A DNA stretch of 47,103 nt from Pseudomonadota bacterium (GCA_018902755.1 JAHIQI010000059.1:1-47103), one strand, 5' to 3'; shown: positions 1-7,976, counted from the first letter of the stretch. Made by a program: numbers and translations. The notes: generated by a model not told the origin, from the sequence alone.

Positions 1-140
1 AGGGCCTCAATGGCATCTTCCAGGCCGCCAGGGCAAGAGCGCGTGGCTACCGCAACGCTTTCACCTTCATCACCATGATCTATTTCATCGCCGCACCACT
101 GGGAGAACTAATCAAATTCCACAGCTAACGACGAAGAACC
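1..140 (+). mobile_element. 3' end of an ISL3-family insertion sequence (partial)
   Basis: Codons 3-128 encode the last 41 residues of a transposase and end in TAA. The peptide contains ARARGYRNAFTFITMIYFI, which matches the C-terminal signature of ISL3-family DDE transposases. The stretch 125-140, read on the minus strand, begins GGTTCTTCGTCG, like the terminal inverted repeats I associate with ISL3 elements, so the element probably ends at 140. Bases 141-148 (ATAATAAT) would be the right-hand target copy if the family's 8-bp duplication applies. The left end lies outside the window, so neither repeat can be matched. The element directly abuts a broken DUF6119 gene. Confidence 0.8.
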
Positions 141-142
141 AT

Positions 143-679
143 AATAATATACCAGACTATCAACACGAATTGCCTGAATACAAGGACGGTTCTGAGGGAG
201 CGTATAATACAAGAGTAGCATCAGAGCTTGCGGATCAGTTTCACTTGTTGGACGTGGACCTTGCTCGGTTGAGTGGCGTGCGGTCAGGTATTGAAATTGC
301 TGATTTGTATAGCATTGAAAGAGACTTTATACATGTTAAGCATTATGCAGGATCTTCTGTCCTGAGTCATTTGTTTGCGCAGGGTAAGATTTCGGGAGAA
401 CTCTTTCAAATGGAAAAAGAGTTTAGAGTTATATTAAATGAAAAACTACCATCTCGTTTCAAATTGGACAGCATTGAGGCGCACCCTGAAAGAAACAAGT
501 ACGGTGTCGTATATGCAATTATACGTGATGTTGATGGTCCTCTTGATTTGCCGTTTTTTTCAAAACTCAATATTAAAAATAGCGTTCGTGCATTAGAGGG
601 CCTTGGCTTTAGAGTTTATAAAGCAAAAATTGAAGAGGAAAGACACTATAAAATGACACGCCTAATTCCTGCTAAGTGA
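143..679 (+). pseudogene. C-terminal remnant of a DUF6119 / TIGR04141-type gene cut by the IS
   Basis: The reading frame is open from the IS end to TGA at 677-679 and encodes roughly 178 residues. The visible motifs IEIADLYSIERDFIHVKHY, SSVLSHLFAQG and LPFFSKLNIKNSVR are those I associate with the C-terminal part of the sporadically distributed TIGR04141 family (DUF6119), whose full members are about 500 residues or longer. A TTG at 170 could act as a start, but the family-like residues begin upstream of it, so truncation is the better reading. Base composition is strongly AT-rich compared with rex next door, which indicates foreign origin. Function is unknown; a defence role has been suspected from sporadic distribution, and that is inference. 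Confidence 0.7.
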
Positions 680-866
680 TTTTGATTCCTTCTCTGCCCT
701 CTCCTACCTCTCCTCCTCGGCCCGCACCAAACCACTCCCCTCGCAGCTCCACGGGTCCGGCTGTCTTCTCCCTCCCACGCAAACACACCACCACACCAAC
801 GCCCTACACGGCGCTGACAGGCTCCTACCTCTAATTTAAGGCTGTTCGTGGGCTAGGCCCGCCGAC

Positions 867-1496
867 TTACCCCGTGGTCAGGTAGTAGGCCAGGTTGTCC
901 AGCTTCACCGAGAAGTCCACGTTCTCCACCTTGATCCCGTCCGGGGCCTGGATCTGGGTGGGCGCGAAGTTCAGGATTGCCTTGACCCCTGCGTCCACCA
1001 GGCGGTTGGCGATGTCCTGGGCGAACTCGGCCGGGGTGCAGATGACCCCCATCTCCACCTGCTTGTCGCGGCAGATGTTGTGCATCTCGTTGGGCGGGTT
1101 GATCAGCAGGCCGGTGACCAGCTTGCGGCCTATCTTCATGGGGTCGGCGTCAAAGGCGGCCACGAAGCGGTAGCCTTGGCGGGTGAAGTTCTCGTGGGCC
1201 ACCAGGGCGCAACCCAGGTTGCCCACGCCGACGATGGCCAGCTTCCATTCCCGGTGCAGGCCCAGGATCTTCTTTATGTCGAACAGAAGCTCCTTGACGT
1301 AATATCCCACCCCCCGTACGCCGAACTGGCCGAAATAGGCAAGGTCCTTGCGTATTTGCGCGGGGTTCACTCCGCAGAGCTCGGCCAGCCTCTTGCTGGA
1401 TACAACGGTCACCTGTTCCTTGATCAGGGTCTCCAAGGCGCGGGTGTACAGCGACAGGCGCGTGATGGTGGCGGCGGGGATCTTCAGGAACTTCAT
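867..1496 (-). CDS. rex: Redox-sensing transcriptional repressor Rex
   Basis: 209 residues, normal for Rex. The N-terminal winged helix (about 1-80) carries the typical RLAELCGVNPAQIRKDLAYFG recognition region, followed by a Rossmann NAD(H) domain with GVGNLG (G90-x-G92-xx-G95) and the C-terminal swapped helix. Rex binds operators when NAD+ is high and releases when NADH rises; in sulfate reducers it is known to control sulfate reduction and ATP synthase genes. It lies just downstream of the ATP synthase operon but is separated from it by a terminator, and a candidate operator sits 18-35 bases before its ATG, which suggests autoregulation. Stop is at 867-869 and the ATG at 1496 is the first in-frame start. 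Confidence 0.95.
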   Translation of the reverse strand: MKFLKIPAATITRLSLYTRALETLIKEQVTVVSSKRLAELCGVNPAQIRKDLAYFGQFGVRGVGYYVKELLFDIKKILGLHREWKLAIVGVGNLGCALVAHENFTRQGYRFVAAFDADPMKIGRKLVTGLLINPPNEMHNICRDKQVEMGVICTPAEFAQDIANRLVDAGVKAILNFAPTQIQAPDGIKVENVDFSVKLDNLAYYLTTG

Positions 1497-1513
1497 GGCA
1501 AGGCCAATCTTAT

Positions 1514-1531
1514 TGTGATTAGAGGCACATG
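1514..1531. promoter_or_regulatory. Candidate Rex operator in front of rex
   Basis: TTGTGA-N6-GCACAT: an 18-base match to the Rex consensus TTGTGA-N6-TCACAA with a perfect left half and 4 of 6 in the right half (dyad core TGTG-N8-CACA). It is 18 bases upstream of the rex start, where a repressor would block its own promoter. Called by eye; no score was computed. Confidence 0.6.
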
Positions 1532-1541
1532 CGTGCTTCTA

Positions 1542-1572
1542 AAAAAGGCCGGGCCCCCGGGGGGACCCGGCC
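1542..1572 (-). terminator. Intrinsic terminator of the atp operon
   Basis: On the minus strand the stem GGCCGGG / CCCGGCC, extended inward by C/G pairs, is followed by six T (the A run at 1542-1547). It lies 14 bases after the atpE stop and separates the atp operon from rex. Confidence 0.85.
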
Positions 1573-1585
1573 CGGCAGACGCTGT

Positions 1586-1954
1586 CTAGCTCATGCCCAG
1601 GAACTTGGCCACGGGGGCGGCCATGGGGTAGGCGTAGAGCAGGATGAGGCTGATAACCAGCGCATAAATACAAAGGGACTCGACCATGGCCAAGCCGATG
1701 AGCATGGTCACGGTGATTTTGCCGCTGGCCTCGGGGTTGCGGGCGGTGCCCTCGACCGCGCCCTTGATGGCGATGCCCTGGCCGATGCCGGTTCCGAAAG
1801 CCGCGATGCCGATGCCGAAGCCGGCGGCGGTCACGGTGGCGGCGAACAGCTTGGCGGCCTCAGCCATGGCGCCGGCGTCGGCGGCCATCGCCACGGCGGC
1901 CAGGCCCAAGGTAAACAGGCCGGTAAGCCCCGCGATCAAAGAAAACTTCTTCAT
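1586..1954 (-). CDS. atpE: F-type ATP synthase subunit c
   Basis: 122 residues: a cleavable-looking signal segment (about 1-25, ending AMA-AD), as seen in other deltaproteobacterial c subunits, then two transmembrane helices around the polar loop ARNPEASGK. The ion-carrying carboxylate is E92 in MVESLCIYALV. Q59 (in GTGIGQG) and S93 are also present; together Q-E-S is the ligand set of the Na+-binding c subunit of Ilyobacter tartaricus (Q32, E65, S66), so Na+ coupling is possible, although this residue set also occurs where the ion is unproven. It forms the rotating membrane ring and is the last gene of the operon, 81 bases after atpB. The F1 genes are not in the window. Confidence 0.95.
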   Translation of the reverse strand: MKKFSLIAGLTGLFTLGLAAVAMAADAGAMAEAAKLFAATVTAAGFGIGIAAFGTGIGQGIAIKGAVEGTARNPEASGKITVTMLIGLAMVESLCIYALVISLILLYAYPMAAPVAKFLGMS

Positions 1955-2035
1955 AACAAGCTCCTCAAACTAACGGTTAATGCCTTCTTCCTTATATGGG
2001 TGCCTTCTTCCCAATAGGGAAAACTTCTTTCGTTC

Positions 2036-2725
2036 TTAGTGGGCCTCTTCCAGCGAACCGGCGATGTAGAGCATGGTCAGCAGGCTGAAGATGAACGCCT
2101 GCACGAAGCTGGTGAAGATGGCCAGGAACATCATGGGCAGGGGCGCGAAGAACATGCCCGCCAGCACGAACAGGATGGCCAGAACCAGGTCCTCGCCCAG
2201 CACGTTGCCGAAAAGACGGAAGGTGAGGGAGAGGATGCGGCTGAAGTGGCCGATCAGCTCGATGGGCAGCATCAGGGGGGCCAGCCACCAGATGGGGCCC
2301 ATGAAGTGCTTTATGTAGCTGAAACCGTGGGATTTGATGCCCACGAAGTTGTAGAAGAGGAACACCACCAGGGCCATGGACAGCGGGGTGTTGATGTTGC
2401 TGGTGGGCGAGAGCATGCCCGGCACCAGGCCGATCCAGTTCATGCACAGGATGTAGATGAACAGGGTGGCGATGAGCGGGTAGAAGGGCCGCCCGTGCTC
2501 GCCCATGACGTCGATGGCGAAGTCCTCGAAGCCGCCGACCAGCACCTCGAAGAAGTTTTGCCCGCCGGAGGGGATCATCTTAACCGAACCCACCGCCAGC
2601 TTGGCCGCCACCAGCAGGAACAGGATGATCAGCCAGGAGTAGACCACGTGGGGGTAGTGATGGACAAAGCCGCCCAGACCCACAGAGTCAAACAACAGCC
2701 CCAGCAGCAAAAGCGGATGTTCCAT
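2036..2725 (-). CDS. atpB: F-type ATP synthase subunit a
   Basis: 229 residues, polytopic, about five to six membrane segments. The essential stator arginine is visible as R170 in SLTFRLFGN, with GNVLGEDLV after it; this arginine releases the ion from the c-ring. The N-terminal HP and GGF motifs and FxxLGGFED-like segment are typical of bacterial subunit a. Starts with ATG 2 bases after the stop of the atpI-like gene, so it is in the same transcript. Subunits a and c apart from the F1 genes is the arrangement usual in Desulfovibrio-type genomes. Confidence 0.95.
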   Translation of the reverse strand: MEHPLLLLGLLFDSVGLGGFVHHYPHVVYSWLIILFLLVAAKLAVGSVKMIPSGGQNFFEVLVGGFEDFAIDVMGEHGRPFYPLIATLFIYILCMNWIGLVPGMLSPTSNINTPLSMALVVFLFYNFVGIKSHGFSYIKHFMGPIWWLAPLMLPIELIGHFSRILSLTFRLFGNVLGEDLVLAILFVLAGMFFAPLPMMFLAIFTSFVQAFIFSLLTMLYIAGSLEEAH

Positions 2726-2727
2726 GC

Positions 2728-3138
2728 TTAGAACGCCTCCTTACGAAGCTTGAAAGCCTGGCGCGCACCCCAGGCGATGACAGTCACCACCACGACCGAA
2801 AGGCCCACCAACAGGCCCAGCGGCTCCACCAACCCCTGGCGCACCAGGAAAAACAGCACCACGGCGGTGGCGATGAACCGCAGGTAATACTTTGCCAAAA
2901 CCTTGCCCAGCACACTACCTTTTTCGCGCGGCAACAGGGCGCGGCAGATGGTGCGCTGCAACAGGCGGTAGTTGAGCAGGGCGATGAGTCCCCCCACCAC
3001 CACGCTAAGACCCGAGCGCCAGTCGGCTACGATGAAGGCCCCGGCGCTCAATACGCCGAAAGTGACCAGGTTGGCCCACCACAGCCCCTTTATCAGGGCC
3101 GCTTCCGGGGTCTGCATGGTCAGGGGTTTGTGAGCCAT
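2728..3138 (-). CDS. atpI: ATP synthase subunit I-like membrane protein
   Basis: 136 residues with four predicted membrane helices (about 18-37, 43-60, 85-101, 105-125) and a basic tail, matching the ATP synthase I family by size, topology and place before atpB. I chose ATG at 3138, which overlaps the stop of the preceding gene as TGATG, rather than the TTG one codon earlier. Family members are thought to help assemble the c-ring or supply ions to it. Residue-level similarity across the family is low, so identification relies on context. Confidence 0.75.
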   Translation of the reverse strand: MAHKPLTMQTPEAALIKGLWWANLVTFGVLSAGAFIVADWRSGLSVVVGGLIALLNYRLLQRTICRALLPREKGSVLGKVLAKYYLRFIATAVVLFFLVRQGLVEPLGLLVGLSVVVVTVIAWGARQAFKLRKEAF

Positions 3139-3407
3139 CAATCCTTCTTCTTGTGCTCGGCCTGGTCTATGCGCTCCTGGGAGCGCTCGGTCCGTTTATA
3201 CAGGATGTACACGTTGCGGAAACCAGCCACGATGCCCACCACCAGGCCTATGAAAAAGCCCCAGGGATGGGTGTCGAAGTACTTGTCGACCAGCCAACCC
3301 GCCCCCAGGCCCATCACCGTGGCCAACACCATGGAGATGCCCATGGAACTGGCCCTGGCCAGGATAAGCAGGTATTCGCGGGTCGTTTCGCTGATAAACC
3401 GGCCCAA
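3138..3407 (-). CDS. AtpZ-like small membrane protein, first gene of the atp operon
   Basis: 89 residues with two membrane helices (about 18-40 and 48-68) separated by WLVDKYFDTHPWGFFIG, the pattern of the AtpZ/ATPase_gene1 family that precedes atpI and atpB. The start is TTG at 3407, supported by GGGAG five bases upstream; no ATG gives a full-length protein. In other bacteria AtpI/AtpZ form a small channel complex linked to the ATP synthase; whether that applies here is inferred from position. It overlaps atpI by one base. Confidence 0.75.
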   Translation of the reverse strand: MGRFISETTREYLLILARASSMGISMVLATVMGLGAGWLVDKYFDTHPWGFFIGLVVGIVAGFRNVYILYKRTERSQERIDQAEHKKKD

Positions 3408-3567
3408 CCGGTCTCCCGCCCAACCCGCCCCCAGAGGGCTTGGTTTAAATTTTTGCCGCCCTGGTGGAGATTTACGCCTGTCAGCTCCGGGCAGGGAAGC
3501 CCCTTTCCCGCAGCCTTTGGCGGTCAGAACTTGCTAACATGCAATCTCGGGGCAAGTCAACTCTTTT

Positions 3568-3585
3568 TTGTGCCGTAATGCGCAA
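3568..3585. promoter_or_regulatory. Candidate Rex operator upstream of the atp operon
   Basis: TTGTGC-N6-GCGCAA, an imperfect dyad with 5 of 6 consensus positions in the left half and 4 of 6 in the right half. It is about 160 bases before the first atp gene and about 120 before the divergent PEP-CTERM gene. It is weaker than the rex site, and which transcript it would control is unclear. Confidence 0.4.
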
Positions 3586-3701
3586 TCTCCCCCGGCCGGG
3601 TCGGCGAATTCGGGGGAGTTGCTTTTTCGGGCTGAAAACACTACTAAAAGTGCTATATTTAAATGGTGCCGCCAAGACGAATGCGCGAAGGAGAAGACTT
3701 C

Positions 3702-4466
3702 ATGCCACGCGTCCCTACCCTGCTCCGCTGGGTGACACCGCTTTTGTTGGCCCTGCTGTTGCTGGCGCCGGTGGGAGCCGCCGCCTCGTCCTTCACCTTT
3801 GGGGGAGACAACTACTTCAAGGTGCAGAGCAAGGGCAAGGTGGACCCCTACCTGGCCCCGGTCACCGGCACCTCGGCGGGCAGCGGCGACCTGCTCATGA
3901 ACTACTACGTGGGGCTGTTCAACTTCAACCTTTTCGACGCCATCGGCACCAGCAACCCCATGGTGGGCGACACCTACGACAACCTTAACTACAGCATCTC
4001 CGACCAGAAGGGGGTGCTCAACCCCAACTTCTACGTGACCTCGGACTATTTCCGCAAGCAGGGGCCGGACAAGACTCACCTGCCCGATTCCTGGGACATG
4101 GCGGGCAGCCTGGTGATCACCTCGGTAAGCTTTGACAACGACTACCAGATCACCCTCAACGGCTACCTGAGCAACCTGGCCTTCAACGACTCCACCGGCT
4201 CGGCCATCCTGCAAGACCTCAAGGGCAGCGACACGGTGGACTTCCTGCTCACGGTCAGCGCCAGCGACAAGACCTCGGGCAAGTTCATCCCGGTGCTCAG
4301 TTCCAAGAACGACTCCACCTGGGCCGCCATGTCCGGCACCATCAGCGGCGGCGGCAGCCCCGTGGCCGGAGCCCCCGAACCGGCCACCCTGCTCTTGGTG
4401 GCCGGGCCCCTGGCCGGGCTGGCCGCCTGGCGCAAGCGCCGCCGCAAGAAGGCCCCTCCGGCCTGA
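3702..4466 (+). CDS. Secreted PEP-CTERM sorting-signal protein
   Basis: 254 residues. Start ATG 3702 has AAGGAG eight bases upstream; an earlier in-frame ATG at 3663 has none. Residues 1-28 form a Sec signal peptide (hydrophobic core ending GAAASS). The last 30 residues have the PEP-CTERM layout: APEPATLLL, a membrane helix, then a basic cluster RKRRRKK, which is recognised by exosortase and handled like a sorting signal for surface or exopolymer-linked proteins. The middle is Asn/Asp/Ser-rich and beta-like without a domain I recognise. The exosortase is not in this window. A strong terminator follows. Confidence 0.85.
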   Translation: MPRVPTLLRWVTPLLLALLLLAPVGAAASSFTFGGDNYFKVQSKGKVDPYLAPVTGTSAGSGDLLMNYYVGLFNFNLFDAIGTSNPMVGDTYDNLNYSISDQKGVLNPNFYVTSDYFRKQGPDKTHLPDSWDMAGSLVITSVSFDNDYQITLNGYLSNLAFNDSTGSAILQDLKGSDTVDFLLTVSASDKTSGKFIPVLSSKNDSTWAAMSGTISGGGSPVAGAPEPATLLLVAGPLAGLAAWRKRRRKKAPPA

Positions 4467-4490
4467 GCCGCCTTCCCAGCGTCATTACAG

Positions 4491-4512
4491 CCCCGCCTCG
4501 GCGGGGTTTTTT
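4491..4512 (+). terminator. Terminator after the PEP-CTERM gene
   Basis: CCCCGCC-TC-GGCGGGG followed by six T, 24 bases after the stop codon. Confidence 0.9.
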
Positions 4513-4606
4513 CATGCCTCTTGCGGTGCGCGGCCCGGCCATACACAATGGGAGCCATGGACTTTTGGGCCGTCCGGTGCGCCGGGCGGATAGGACCGAG
4601 GCGAAT

Positions 4607-5197
4607 ATGCGAAGCAAAAATTTCCTGCGGGCCCTGAGCCTGCTGCTGGTGCTGTCCCTGGGGGCCGCCTGGCCCGCGGCGGCGGAGCCCACCCCCGAGG
4701 GCCTGGACCTGGCCCGGCGGCTGGTGGAGCTCAAGCCGCTGGACTACAAGACCATCGCCCAGATCATGGAGATCGACTGCCTGCAAAGCATGGCCGGCAA
4801 CGAGATCGGCAAGCGCCTGGACCTCAATGAGACCAAAAAGTATTGCCAGGTGGTGGGCGATGTGTTCTGGTCACAGATCAAGGATCAGGTTTACGAGGCC
4901 ATGGCCCAGTCCTACGCCCACTACCTGACCCAGCGGGAGCTGGAGGTGATCCTCGAGGGCCTGAGCGCCGAGCGCGGGGGCCGGGCCTCCAAGTACCCGC
5001 CGGAGGAGACCAAGGCCGTGGTGATGCAACTACGCCGGGTGGACCCGGGCATCAAGGCCGAGACCTCATGGCAGATCAAGCAGATAACCCGTGGCTGGCA
5101 GGAGCGCTTCGCCATCGACTCCTATTTCAAGAAGCAGTTCCGCGAGCAGGTCCTGGAGAAGTTGCCCTGGAAGATCCGCAGCAAACTGGCCTACTGA
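4607..5197 (+). CDS. Secreted protein of unknown function (weakly DUF2059-like)
   Basis: 196 residues. Start ATG at 4607 places a signal peptide (about 1-26, core LSLLLVLSLGAAWPAAA) at the N-terminus; the frame is open upstream but without a better start. The rest is helical and charged. The segment YAHYLTQRELEVILEGL resembles the LTEEEL-type helix of DUF2059-like periplasmic proteins, but similarity is too weak to assign. Two cysteines (in DCLQS and KYCQV) could form a disulfide. The gene ends inside the first codons of the SGNH hydrolase that follows. Confidence 0.7.
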   Translation: MRSKNFLRALSLLLVLSLGAAWPAAAEPTPEGLDLARRLVELKPLDYKTIAQIMEIDCLQSMAGNEIGKRLDLNETKKYCQVVGDVFWSQIKDQVYEAMAQSYAHYLTQRELEVILEGLSAERGGRASKYPPEETKAVVMQLRRVDPGIKAETSWQIKQITRGWQERFAIDSYFKKQFREQVLEKLPWKIRSKLAY

Positions 5198-5955
5198 GTC
5201 CCGAAGCCGAGCCGCAAGACGCCCCGGAGCGCCGCCGCGCGGGCCTGGGCTTGGCTGGGGGGCTGGTGGCCCTGGGCCTGTCGCCGCTCATGCTGGCCCA
5301 GGGGCTCTACCTCCGGCGCAGCGTGCCCCAACTGCCCGAGCCCGAGGGGCCGCGCCAGGGCGAGCTGGGCCGGGGCCCGGAGCTTCGGGTGCTCATCGTG
5401 GGCGACTCCTCGGCCGCCGGAGTGGGGGCCGAGTATCAGGAACAGGCCCTTAGCGGCCAACTCGCCGCCGCCCTGGCCCGCGACTTCCGGGTGAGCTGGC
5501 TTTTGGCCGCCCAAAGCGGGCTCACCAGCAAGGAGCTGACCCATCAGCTCCAGGTGCTCACCCCCCAGGTCTGGGACGTGGCGCTCTGCGTCACCGGGGT
5601 CAACGACGCCACCTCCGGCTGCCGCCCCAAGGCCTTCCTGGCCCGGCAAAAGAGCCTGGTGGCCCTGCTGCGCCACCGCTTCTCGGTCAAGCGGGTGGTG
5701 CTCTCGGGCCTGCCGCCCATGCACCGCTTCCCCTCCCTGCCCCAGCCCCTGCGCTGGTACCTGGGCGCCCGGGCCCAGGCCCTGGACGCCGCCCTGGAGC
5801 GCTGGGCCGGGCTGCAACCGGTGTGCGACTACCAGCCCCTCAATTTCGATATGGAGGTGGAGGACATGGCCGCCGACGGCTTCCACCCCGGCCCCAAGGT
5901 CTACGAGCAGTGGGGACAGGCCGCCGCTGAAGTCATCAAGGCCAGGATGGCCTAA
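5194..5955 (+). CDS. Membrane-anchored SGNH/GDSL hydrolase
   Basis: About 253 residues if translation begins where the previous gene stops. The start is uncertain: no ATG lies before the hydrophobic anchor; CTG 5194 (overlapping the upstream TGA), TTG 5251 and GTG 5266 are candidates. After the anchor (GLVALGLSPLMLAQGL) come the SGNH blocks: GDSSAAGVG (nucleophile Ser), a Gly-containing block II near AAQSG, VTGVNDAT (block III Asn) and DGFHPGP (block V Asp and His). This predicts a serine esterase or lipase/acyl hydrolase acting at the outer face of the inner membrane. Substrate cannot be read from sequence. Translationally coupled to the secreted protein upstream. Confidence 0.85.
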   Translation: MSPEAEPQDAPERRRAGLGLAGGLVALGLSPLMLAQGLYLRRSVPQLPEPEGPRQGELGRGPELRVLIVGDSSAAGVGAEYQEQALSGQLAAALARDFRVSWLLAAQSGLTSKELTHQLQVLTPQVWDVALCVTGVNDATSGCRPKAFLARQKSLVALLRHRFSVKRVVLSGLPPMHRFPSLPQPLRWYLGARAQALDAALERWAGLQPVCDYQPLNFDMEVEDMAADGFHPGPKVYEQWGQAAAEVIKARMA

Positions 5956-6000
5956 CGCCCCGCTGATCCGGCCGCTTTGCCACCAGAAATCTAAAAATCG

Positions 6001-6037
6001 CGTAGGTTGGGTAGAGGGCGTAGCCCGAAACCCAACG
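6001..6037. repeat. REP-like hairpin of the TAGGTTGGG...AAACCCAAC type
   Basis: Nested inverted repeat: GTTGGGT (6006-6012) pairs with ACCCAAC (6030-6036), enclosing GGGC-gta-GCCC. This GGTTGGGT/AACCCAAC hairpin is a widespread short intergenic repeat in many bacteria. It lies at the point where the sequence changes from GC-rich to AT-rich, before the ATPase gene. Confidence 0.6.
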
Positions 6038-6195
6038 ATTTCCTTTGATTTGATGGTAAAAAATATAATAAAATCCATGGCAACCAATTAAAGTGCCTTC
6101 ACAAGTAAACACCCAAGACGCTTTTGTTTTTTGAAGTGATACGCTCCTGCGCCACCGGGGGCCTCAATACGCGGCAAAATATGGGGGGCCAATTC

Positions 6196-7785
6196 ATGAA
6201 ACCAGTTATCCAGCTAGAGCTAGGATTTAGTGATGCAGAGAATTACAGGTTGCGCCCAAACAAAGAACTATTTAATAGAATTTTTGTAAGAGACTATTCA
6301 TTAGAAAAATTATTATCCCATAATACCCATTTCTTGATAGGAGAAAAGGGAACAGGTAAGACAGCCTATGCTGTATATCTCGCAAATAACCATTACATGG
6401 ATACAGTGGCCCAGCTTAAATTTATTAGGGAAACTGAATATAAAAAATTTCTCAGGATGAAGCGCGAAAAGCATTTAGATATTTCCGATTTTTCAAGCAT
6501 TTGGAAGGTTATTATTCTTTTATTGTTAGCTATGGGAATCGACAAAAAGGAAGTAGATGCGTTACCCTTTAATAAAAGCACAAAAATAAAAAATCTGTGG
6601 GAAGCGGTTGACAAATTTTACATGAATGCCTTTTCCCCTGAGATTTCTTCTGCCATGCGATTTGTCGATGAATCAAACTTATCGGCAAAATTAATTTCAG
6701 AATTTTTACATGTAGGAGCGGCAGAGTCGTCCACGGTAGAAATAGGAGCATCAAGACTGCAAATAAACCTTCTTTATATTGAAAAACAATTTAAAGAAGC
6801 GATTAACAGCATAAGACTTAAAGAAAATCATATACTATTTATAGACGGTATAGATGTTAGGCCAGAAGGCATTCCTTATCCTGATTATCTTAATTGTATT
6901 AAAGGACTGGCTGATGCGACCTGGAGCCTCAATAATGATTTTTTTGCCAACATAAAGGATTCAAAAGGAAGACTAAGGGTGGTATTGTTGTTGAGGCCCG
7001 ATATCTACAACTCTTTGGGGCTCCAGAATTCGACTAATAAGCTTAAAGATAACTCGGTGTTCTTAGATTGGAGGACCACCTATCCAGAGTACAGAAGTTC
7101 AAATCTCTTTCAGGTTGTTGATAAAGTATTGTCTGTACAACAAGACAATGAAATGGAAGTTGGAGAAGCTTGGGATTATTATTTTAATTGGCGTGCTCCG
7201 CATATGGTCAATGACTATGGAGAACACAGTTCATTTATTTCTTTTTTGAGATATAGTTATTCAAGGCCAAGAGATGTTTTGTCAGCTATGCAAATTATGC
7301 AGGCAATTGTACTGGAGAGAAACCTAACAAAAAAGAGGTCGTTTGCTGGCTCAGATTTCACAAATAATGATTACAAAAACAGGTTTTCCCAGTACTTAAT
7401 GGGGGGGATCAAAGATCAGTTGTCTTTTTACTACGATGAAAATGACTACTCTGGATTTGTTGCCTTTTTTGACTTTCTTAAAGGCAAAAGAGAGTTTGAT
7501 TATCAAGAGTATTGCTTGGCCTATGAAAGATTTATGGATTATGTGTTCGAGCATTTACAAGAAATACCCGAATTTGTGGATAGCAAGGAAATCTTTTTGC
7601 AATTTTTATACGATACAAATATATTATGCTATATTGAAGACGGAGATTTTGATAAATTTTTCCGTTGGTGCTACCGCGAAAGATCGCTGTCAAATATTGC
7701 TCCAAAAGTGAAGCTACATTCGCGGTATAAAATTCATAATGCTCTGGAGAAAGCTTTGAATGTTGGTGGGCAAGATATTAGGTAA
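6196..7785 (+). CDS. P-loop ATPase, Sll1717-like family
   Basis: 529 residues from ATG 6196 (MKPVIQLELGFSDAEN); ATG 6181 and TTG 6124 are alternatives with no better ribosome-binding site. Walker A is GEKGTGKT near residue 50, Walker B is HILFIDGID near 212-220, a sensor-like LLLRPDIY follows, and an arginine-containing YSRPRDVLSAMQ lies further on, as in AAA/STAND-type ATPases. The C-terminal third is helical with no recognised domain. The overall pattern fits the family named P-loop ATPase, Sll1717, found scattered in genomic islands. Composition is strongly AT-rich, unlike its neighbours, indicating recent transfer. No partner gene is beside it. A defence-related role is possible but unproven. 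Confidence 0.75.
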   Translation: MKPVIQLELGFSDAENYRLRPNKELFNRIFVRDYSLEKLLSHNTHFLIGEKGTGKTAYAVYLANNHYMDTVAQLKFIRETEYKKFLRMKREKHLDISDFSSIWKVIILLLLAMGIDKKEVDALPFNKSTKIKNLWEAVDKFYMNAFSPEISSAMRFVDESNLSAKLISEFLHVGAAESSTVEIGASRLQINLLYIEKQFKEAINSIRLKENHILFIDGIDVRPEGIPYPDYLNCIKGLADATWSLNNDFFANIKDSKGRLRVVLLLRPDIYNSLGLQNSTNKLKDNSVFLDWRTTYPEYRSSNLFQVVDKVLSVQQDNEMEVGEAWDYYFNWRAPHMVNDYGEHSSFISFLRYSYSRPRDVLSAMQIMQAIVLERNLTKKRSFAGSDFTNNDYKNRFSQYLMGGIKDQLSFYYDENDYSGFVAFFDFLKGKREFDYQEYCLAYERFMDYVFEHLQEIPEFVDSKEIFLQFLYDTNILCYIEDGDFDKFFRWCYRERSLSNIAPKVKLHSRYKIHNALEKALNVGGQDIR

Positions 7786-7922
7786 ATTTTTAGATAATAT
7801 ATCATGCTAGCCACAATATACGTGGTTCCGTGCGCGGTTTCTTTATAATGCTTTTAGCACCTTAGAAGTAACTTTTCGCCTCATACCCCCCAATCCCCAC
7901 TCCACCTCCCTACATTTTTGTG

Positions 7923-7952
7923 TTGACACTCCCGCCTGGGCGCTGGTATACG
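7923..7952 (+). promoter_or_regulatory. Sigma70 promoter of the trp leader
   Basis: TTGACA at 7923-7928 and TATACG at 7947-7952, 18-base spacer. The -10 overlaps the odd palindrome GTATAC-G-GTATAC (7946-7958), a possible operator. The transcript would run about 200 bases before trpB. Confidence 0.65.
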
Positions 7953-7976
7953 GTATACAATCCTTTGGAGCGTAAC

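Noticed and set aside
4843..5193. N-terminal extension of the SGNH hydrolase over the preceding gene
   Set aside because: The extension is an Arg/Pro/Gly-rich reading of the other gene in the wrong frame; the hydrolase fold starts after 5194.
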